Assembly (NCBI GenBank): GCA_030150565.1
Contig: JASLFR010000008.1
Location: 1-18,987, forward strand
Direction of reading: 5' to 3'
Source: Cardiobacteriales bacterium
Lineage (GTDB): Bacteria; Pseudomonadota; Gammaproteobacteria; Cardiobacteriales; Wohlfahrtiimonadaceae
Length of the DNA: 18,987 nt
In this document: one piece after another, positions 15,096 to 18,987 of the stretch
Layout of the letters: each line of letters starts with the position of its first letter
Position numbering within the stretch: the first letter of the stretch is position 1
Notes under the pieces: generated by a model
The model's input: only the letters and a program-made list of their open reading frames with translations
Told to the model about the DNA's origin: nothing
The model's database searches: none
Program-made: the position numbers and the translations under genes

Positions 15096-16493
15096 TTACT
15101 CCTTATCGTTCTCTTTGATGGGTGGGGATTGCCAGTGGCGCAGGTCGATTTTGCCGGTGACCGCCGCCGAAATGAGTGCCCTTCTCCGCTCTTTGAGCAG
15201 CTCGATCTGCTGCTCCGCTTTTGCCGTTAATGCGTCCATTTTGGCGAGTTCGGTATCGAGGAATTGGACGATCTTTTCTTGCTCAATATTATTAGGCAGA
15301 TAAATTATTAAATCTCCGATATTTTCTTGAGTTAAGGTGGGCATCCCGCTTCCAGTATTTAAAATAGAAATTTCATTTTGATACTGTTTAGAATTGAATA
15401 AATAACTAAGATAGCCGGGATTCCCTTTAAAGTTTTTAAATAAAACCATTTGCGGATTTATTGTAGTCTCTTGAATTAATGACTTAACTAGGGCTGTTTT
15501 TCCATAGGTTGAACCAGTTTTTACCATCATGATATCTCCAACTTTTACCTGTATTTCAGGCGATTCATGATATTTTTCCCAACTTAAAAATCGTAAGTTT
15601 TCATTAGAAATCTCAGAATTTTGAATATTGCCAGGACCATAGACAATAGCGCCAGTATAATCATCGACTATATCTGTTTGGCTATATCCTCGAAAACCAA
15701 TTCTTCCCGAAATATTAGCTTTATGTTTTACCTTGGTTTTTTCCCAATGCGCCGGAATCTCCCCGATCCATTCAACGCCGGAATCCTTCATGGGGGCATC
15801 GGGGTTTAAGCCTTTTGTTACGGCGTGGCTAATCACCGCTTGCCGCTTTTCGCCGAGGAGCTCAATAAGGCGCTCCTGCTTAGCGATTAGCCGATCCATC
15901 TGCTCCGTTTCGTCATCGAGAAAATCGGCGATTTTTTGTTGTTCGGGGAGAGGAGGGAAACTAAATAATTCGTCTAGGTAAGCATTTGTATCTAAATTCT
16001 GAATACCAGTTGTTTGTTTTATTGACCTGTAATTAACATCACCTGAATACAGAATATTAAAAGCATGTAGAACAAAACGACTATCGAAACCATTTTGCGG
16101 GCTCATTTTTGCAACAAAGTTGGAAGTAATCGCTTTATAAGGTTTATCAAATAACACCACACAACCAACTAGAGTTTTATCCCCGCCACCCGATTTTTCA
16201 ATCAATAAATCACCCTTTTTTAAAAGTCTTCGCTGTTGATCCGAAAAAGAGATATTCCTATAGGTCAATTTTTCATCTGAAATATTTAGTTGATCTCGAT
16301 TAAAATCTGCCACACGCAAAACAATAATATCTTCTTCATTATTTTTGGGCTCATCTCCCCAAAAACCATTCACGCAATCAACCACAGCATTTTTTAAACG
16401 AAGCAAATCCCAATGCGCCGGTATCTTCCCTAACCACTCAACGCCGGAATCTTTATATTCAGGATAGGGGTGTAACATCTTCTGCTCGGCCAT
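15096..16493 (-). CDS. hsdS: Type I restriction-modification specificity subunit (HsdS)
   Basis: The 465-residue protein has two target recognition domains (about 29-180 and 251-400), each introduced by the same motif (KDSGVEWLGKIPAHW at 14-28, KDSGVEWIGEIPAHW at 236-250). Each is followed by a spacer coil: LPEQQKIADFLDDETEQMDR from 182, and EQEKIVQFLDTELAKMDA from 404. Each half recognises one part of a bipartite DNA target, and the coils set the spacing. The stretches encoding the recognition domains (15294-15743 and 15954-16409) are visibly more A/T-rich than the repeats, coils and flanking hsd genes, a sign of separate ancestry by domain exchange. The ATG shares one base with the hsdM stop (TAATG). 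Target sequence cannot be predicted from this reading. Confidence 0.95.
   Translation of the reverse strand: MAEQKMLHPYPEYKDSGVEWLGKIPAHWDLLRLKNAVVDCVNGFWGDEPKNNEEDIIVLRVADFNRDQLNISDEKLTYRNISFSDQQRRLLKKGDLLIEKSGGGDKTLVGCVVLFDKPYKAITSNFVAKMSPQNGFDSRFVLHAFNILYSGDVNYRSIKQTTGIQNLDTNAYLDELFSFPPLPEQQKIADFLDDETEQMDRLIAKQERLIELLGEKRQAVISHAVTKGLNPDAPMKDSGVEWIGEIPAHWEKTKVKHKANISGRIGFRGYSQTDIVDDYTGAIVYGPGNIQNSEISNENLRFLSWEKYHESPEIQVKVGDIMMVKTGSTYGKTALVKSLIQETTINPQMVLFKNFKGNPGYLSYLFNSKQYQNEISILNTGSGMPTLTQENIGDLIIYLPNNIEQEKIVQFLDTELAKMDALTAKAEQQIELLKERRRALISAAVTGKIDLRHWQSPPIKENDKE
15744..15788. repeat. hsdS internal direct repeat, copy 2
   Basis: This 45-base segment encodes KDSGVEWIGEIPAHW and is nearly identical to the segment at 16410-16454. 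The pair brackets the first target recognition domain and its coil (666-base offset, 222 codons) and would allow recombination between hsdS halves. Confidence 0.8.
16410..16454. repeat. hsdS internal direct repeat, copy 1
   Basis: This 45-base segment encodes KDSGVEWLGKIPAHW near the start of HsdS. It is the partner of 15744-15788 in the same orientation, with only a few substitutions. Confidence 0.8.
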
Positions 16494-18916
16494 TACTGCT
16501 GCTCCCCCGATTTTACCGCCTCTAAGAGCGCCATAATCTCCCGACTTAAGGTAGAGAGCTCGGCATCGATCTCCGCTAAATCCCGCGGGGGCTCATAGAT
16601 ATAGAAGTGGCGATTAAAGGGGATCTCATACCCCACAACGCCCACCGCTTCGTCGGTTTTGTCGCAATGCGCTTTGGCACGGCTAATCCACGCATCGGGC
16701 ACGTGGGGCAACACCTCTGCCGTAACATATTGCTCCACCAGCGCCTCTGTGGTGAGCTCGGGGTTTAGGGGGATATTCTCCGTATCCCGCAGCTCGCTAT
16801 CGGTGTCATACTCCACTAAGTTGCCTTCGGCATCGGTAAACATCCCATAGAGGGGATTCGCCTCCCCCCGCTTCGGCTGGCGCTTAATCACTGGCGCTGC
16901 GTTTGGGTTACGCCACGAAATTGCGTTAATAATCTCATCCCGCTCCTTCTTTACAAGCTTGAGATTGAGTCTTTTAAGCGCGGCATCAAACGCCTTGGTA
17001 AAGGTATTAAAGTCATCGCTCTCGGGGGCTTGAGTGCTCGCCACAATCTCCCGGGCAATCGCCACCCCTTTTGTAAAGAGCGCCCCTTGCTCGAGCCATA
17101 ATTTGGGTGCGAGTAATGTTTTAAGCTGCGCCTCTTTTAGCGCCGGAAACTCCTCTTTTAACATGCCGCGAAGGAGGGTGGATTCCTGCTCTAACGCCGC
17201 AAAATCTTCCGCCGTGAGCTCGCTTGCATCGGGCAGAGTATCGAGCGTAGAGAAGGCACTCTCTGGGGCGACATCGGAAGAGGCGTCAGCAAACAGCGTG
17301 CCGGCAAAGGGGATATCAAGCTCTGCCAAATACTCCACAATGCGCTGCATCGGGGCGTTATAGGTGCGGCTACTGCTAAAACGTAGAGTCGCTAAACGCT
17401 CGGGCGTAAGGGCAACAGAGAGGCGGAGCGGGCGCTCGATCGTCACTCGGCGATAACCAAAATCGGTAGTGGCTAAAATCTTGCTTAACGGCGCTTTTGT
17501 TACAGGATCAACGCCGGAAGCCTTATCAAACTCCGCATACTCTTTTAAGAGGAGCTCGGCATAATGCTCGGGGATAATGTTGCGCTTAGAGCCTAATGAT
17601 TTACGCATCCGCTCAAAGCAGTTCTCCCCATTAATGAGCTGCACAAAGCCTTTGCGCTCTTTGGGCTTATGGTTGCTTAAAATCCAGATATAGGTGGCAA
17701 TGCCGGTGTTGTAGAACATATCGTTGGGCAGGGCGATAATCGCTTCCACCAGATCATGCTCTAAAAGGTAGCGGCGAATCTCACTCTCGCCAGAGCCTGC
17801 ACCACCAGTAAAGAGGGGGGAGCCATTGAGAATAATTCCAATACGGCTGCCACCCTCCTCAGCTGTAACAGGGTACATTTTGCTCACCAAGTGGAGAAGA
17901 AAGAGGAGCGAACCATCAGAAACACGGGGAAGACCAGCACCAAAACGGCCACTAAACCCTTTATTCTCATGCTCGGCATTAATGATAGGTTCAATATCCT
18001 TCCAATCCACACCAAAAGGGGGATTGGCGAGCATATAGTTAAAGCGCTCGGCGGGGAGCTGGTCATCACTTAAGGTGTTGCCATATTTAATATTTTTAAC
18101 CTCTTGCCCCTTAATCAGCATATCCGCCATACAGATTGCGTACGATTCTGGGTTGAGTTCCTGCCCAAAAGGGATAATACGAGCATCAGGATTGAGCTCA
18201 TTCACATACTCTGCCCCTGAAGAGAGAAAGCCCCCCGTCCCTGCTGTAGGGTCATAAATGGTGCGGATAATGCCACTACGAGCGAGCGCCTCATCATCAG
18301 GCATAAAGAGAAGAGAGGTGGTTAAACGGACGATATCGCGCGGGGTGAAGTGCTCCCCCGCCGTTTCGTTTGAGCTCTCGGCAAAACGGCGGATAAGATC
18401 CTCAAACACAAGCCCCATCTCATGGTTGCTTAACTCTTCGGGGCTTAATGTTGCGGTACTAAATGATTGCACCACAAGGTAGAGAAGATTGCTCTCTGCC
18501 AGTTGATTGATAAAATTCTCAAACTCAAATTTATTAAAAATCTCCCGCACATTGCTAGAGAAGCTATTTATATACTCTAATAGATTCTCCCGTATATCTG
18601 CTTGCCCAAGGTTAGAGAGGGTAAAGAGAGAGGTGTTGTAAAACTTTGCTCCCGCTGCAACTTCATATTGAAAAGCGACACTCTCCTCAGTGAAGTGATG
18701 CCCCGTCGCCTCTTTATAGATCGCCTCCTCCTTCTCTAGACGCTCTTTGGTTGCGATGACGGCCGCCCGAGTTGGCTCTAATACCTGCTCTAGTCGGCGT
18801 AATACGGTAAAGGGAAGAATGATCCGCCCATATTGTGATTGCTTAAATGGACCACGCAAAAGATCGGCAATTGACCAGATAAAGTTGGAAACTTTACGAA
18901 AGTTTTGGGAATTCAT
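16493..18916 (-). CDS. hsdM: Type I restriction-modification methyltransferase subunit (HsdM)
   Basis: The 807-residue protein is the N6-adenine methyltransferase of the system. It has the HsdM N-terminal helical domain (NFIWSIADLLRGPFKQSQYGRIILPFTVLRRLE, in part), then GEHFTPRDIVRL (187-198), the S-adenosylmethionine motif DPTAGTGG (222-229) and the catalytic NPPF (298-301). The Rossmann core ends near residue 500. About 300 further residues follow, rich in Glu and Ala, which is more than in the roughly 520-residue EcoKI/EcoR124 type. Long HsdM forms of this kind exist, so I read it as a family variant, not a fusion error. It is the first gene of the operon. AGGAG lies 12 bases before the ATG, a rather long spacing, with AGAGAAG immediately upstream as an alternative. 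It protects host DNA and is required for target recognition with HsdS. Confidence 0.95.
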   Translation of the reverse strand: MNSQNFRKVSNFIWSIADLLRGPFKQSQYGRIILPFTVLRRLEQVLEPTRAAVIATKERLEKEEAIYKEATGHHFTEESVAFQYEVAAGAKFYNTSLFTLSNLGQADIRENLLEYINSFSSNVREIFNKFEFENFINQLAESNLLYLVVQSFSTATLSPEELSNHEMGLVFEDLIRRFAESSNETAGEHFTPRDIVRLTTSLLFMPDDEALARSGIIRTIYDPTAGTGGFLSSGAEYVNELNPDARIIPFGQELNPESYAICMADMLIKGQEVKNIKYGNTLSDDQLPAERFNYMLANPPFGVDWKDIEPIINAEHENKGFSGRFGAGLPRVSDGSLLFLLHLVSKMYPVTAEEGGSRIGIILNGSPLFTGGAGSGESEIRRYLLEHDLVEAIIALPNDMFYNTGIATYIWILSNHKPKERKGFVQLINGENCFERMRKSLGSKRNIIPEHYAELLLKEYAEFDKASGVDPVTKAPLSKILATTDFGYRRVTIERPLRLSVALTPERLATLRFSSSRTYNAPMQRIVEYLAELDIPFAGTLFADASSDVAPESAFSTLDTLPDASELTAEDFAALEQESTLLRGMLKEEFPALKEAQLKTLLAPKLWLEQGALFTKGVAIAREIVASTQAPESDDFNTFTKAFDAALKRLNLKLVKKERDEIINAISWRNPNAAPVIKRQPKRGEANPLYGMFTDAEGNLVEYDTDSELRDTENIPLNPELTTEALVEQYVTAEVLPHVPDAWISRAKAHCDKTDEAVGVVGYEIPFNRHFYIYEPPRDLAEIDAELSTLSREIMALLEAVKSGEQQ

Positions 18917-18987
18917 CTTCTCTTACTACTCCTATTGAAATATCTATTTATGTAAAGCGCTTATTTAAACCATTCTACTTATGGTTA
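18917..18987 (-). promoter_or_regulatory. Upstream region of the hsdMSR operon
   Basis: The last 71 bases hold no gene. On the minus strand they contain TTTACA and several A/T-rich stretches, but no -35/-10 pair with good spacing. The short palindrome AAGCGCTT lies at about 18956-18963. The promoter may lie partly outside the window. Confidence 0.3.

Noticed and set aside
11911..18916. Possible phage-defence island with more genes around the type I system
   Set aside because: Only hsdM, hsdS and hsdR are present; the gene to the left is the housekeeping yaiI and the right side ends at the window edge, so no further defence genes can be claimed.
1..18987. CRISPR array, tRNA or rRNA genes, insertion sequences
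   Set aside because: No regularly spaced repeats, no tRNA-like cloverleaf ends and no transposase motifs were seen on either strand.

Overview
The window reads as chromosomal DNA of a gammaproteobacterium of moderate GC content (judged by eye, not computed). The strongest taxonomic hint is a Tat-exported L-amino acid deaminase of the Proteus type. Codon style and gene mix would also fit a fly-associated genus such as Ignatzschineria or Wohlfahrtiimonas, but that placement is inference only.

Layout. (1) 1-1885, minus strand: two translationally coupled genes. The upstream one is a soluble P-loop GTPase with a C-terminal DUF697 domain. The downstream one is a membrane-anchored protein that leaves the window just where a P-loop might begin. 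(2) 1978-3351, plus strand: a cytoplasmic FAD-dependent (DAO-fold) oxidoreductase, divergent from the GTPase. (3) 3581-5513, minus strand: a Tat-signal flavoprotein L-amino acid deaminase followed by a RidA/YjgF-family imine deaminase with a Sec signal peptide. (4) 5857-6750, minus strand: a LysR regulator, divergent from (5) 6904-11218, plus strand: a sodium:solute symporter, a guanidinobutyrase (GbuA-like ureohydrolase) and a ThDP-dependent 2-keto acid decarboxylase of the pyruvate/indolepyruvate decarboxylase family. (6) 11354-11818: a YaiI/UPF0178 protein. (7) 11911-18916, minus strand: a complete type I restriction-modification operon transcribed hsdM-hsdS-hsdR.

The central block (3581-11218) is the most interesting part. 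Read together, its genes suggest a catabolic route that begins outside the cytoplasmic membrane. A respiratory flavoprotein deaminates amino acids at the membrane surface, and an exported RidA hydrolyses the imine released there. A sodium symporter imports a product, a 2-keto acid decarboxylase makes the aldehyde, and GbuA converts 4-guanidinobutyrate to GABA and urea. With arginine as substrate this would be a 2-ketoarginine pathway with the usual cytoplasmic oxidase or transaminase replaced by a periplasmic deaminase. The step from 4-guanidinobutyraldehyde to 4-guanidinobutyrate is not encoded here. The competing reading is that the deaminase and decarboxylase act on aromatic or branched amino acids, giving aroma aldehydes, and that gbuA is separate. 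The LysR gene, several dyad-symmetric sites and RNA hairpins between the genes suggest shared but graded control.

The restriction operon is intact by all visible motifs. Its HsdS shows a clear duplicated structure, with AT-rich target recognition domains between near-identical repeats. This is the usual mark of specificity exchange.
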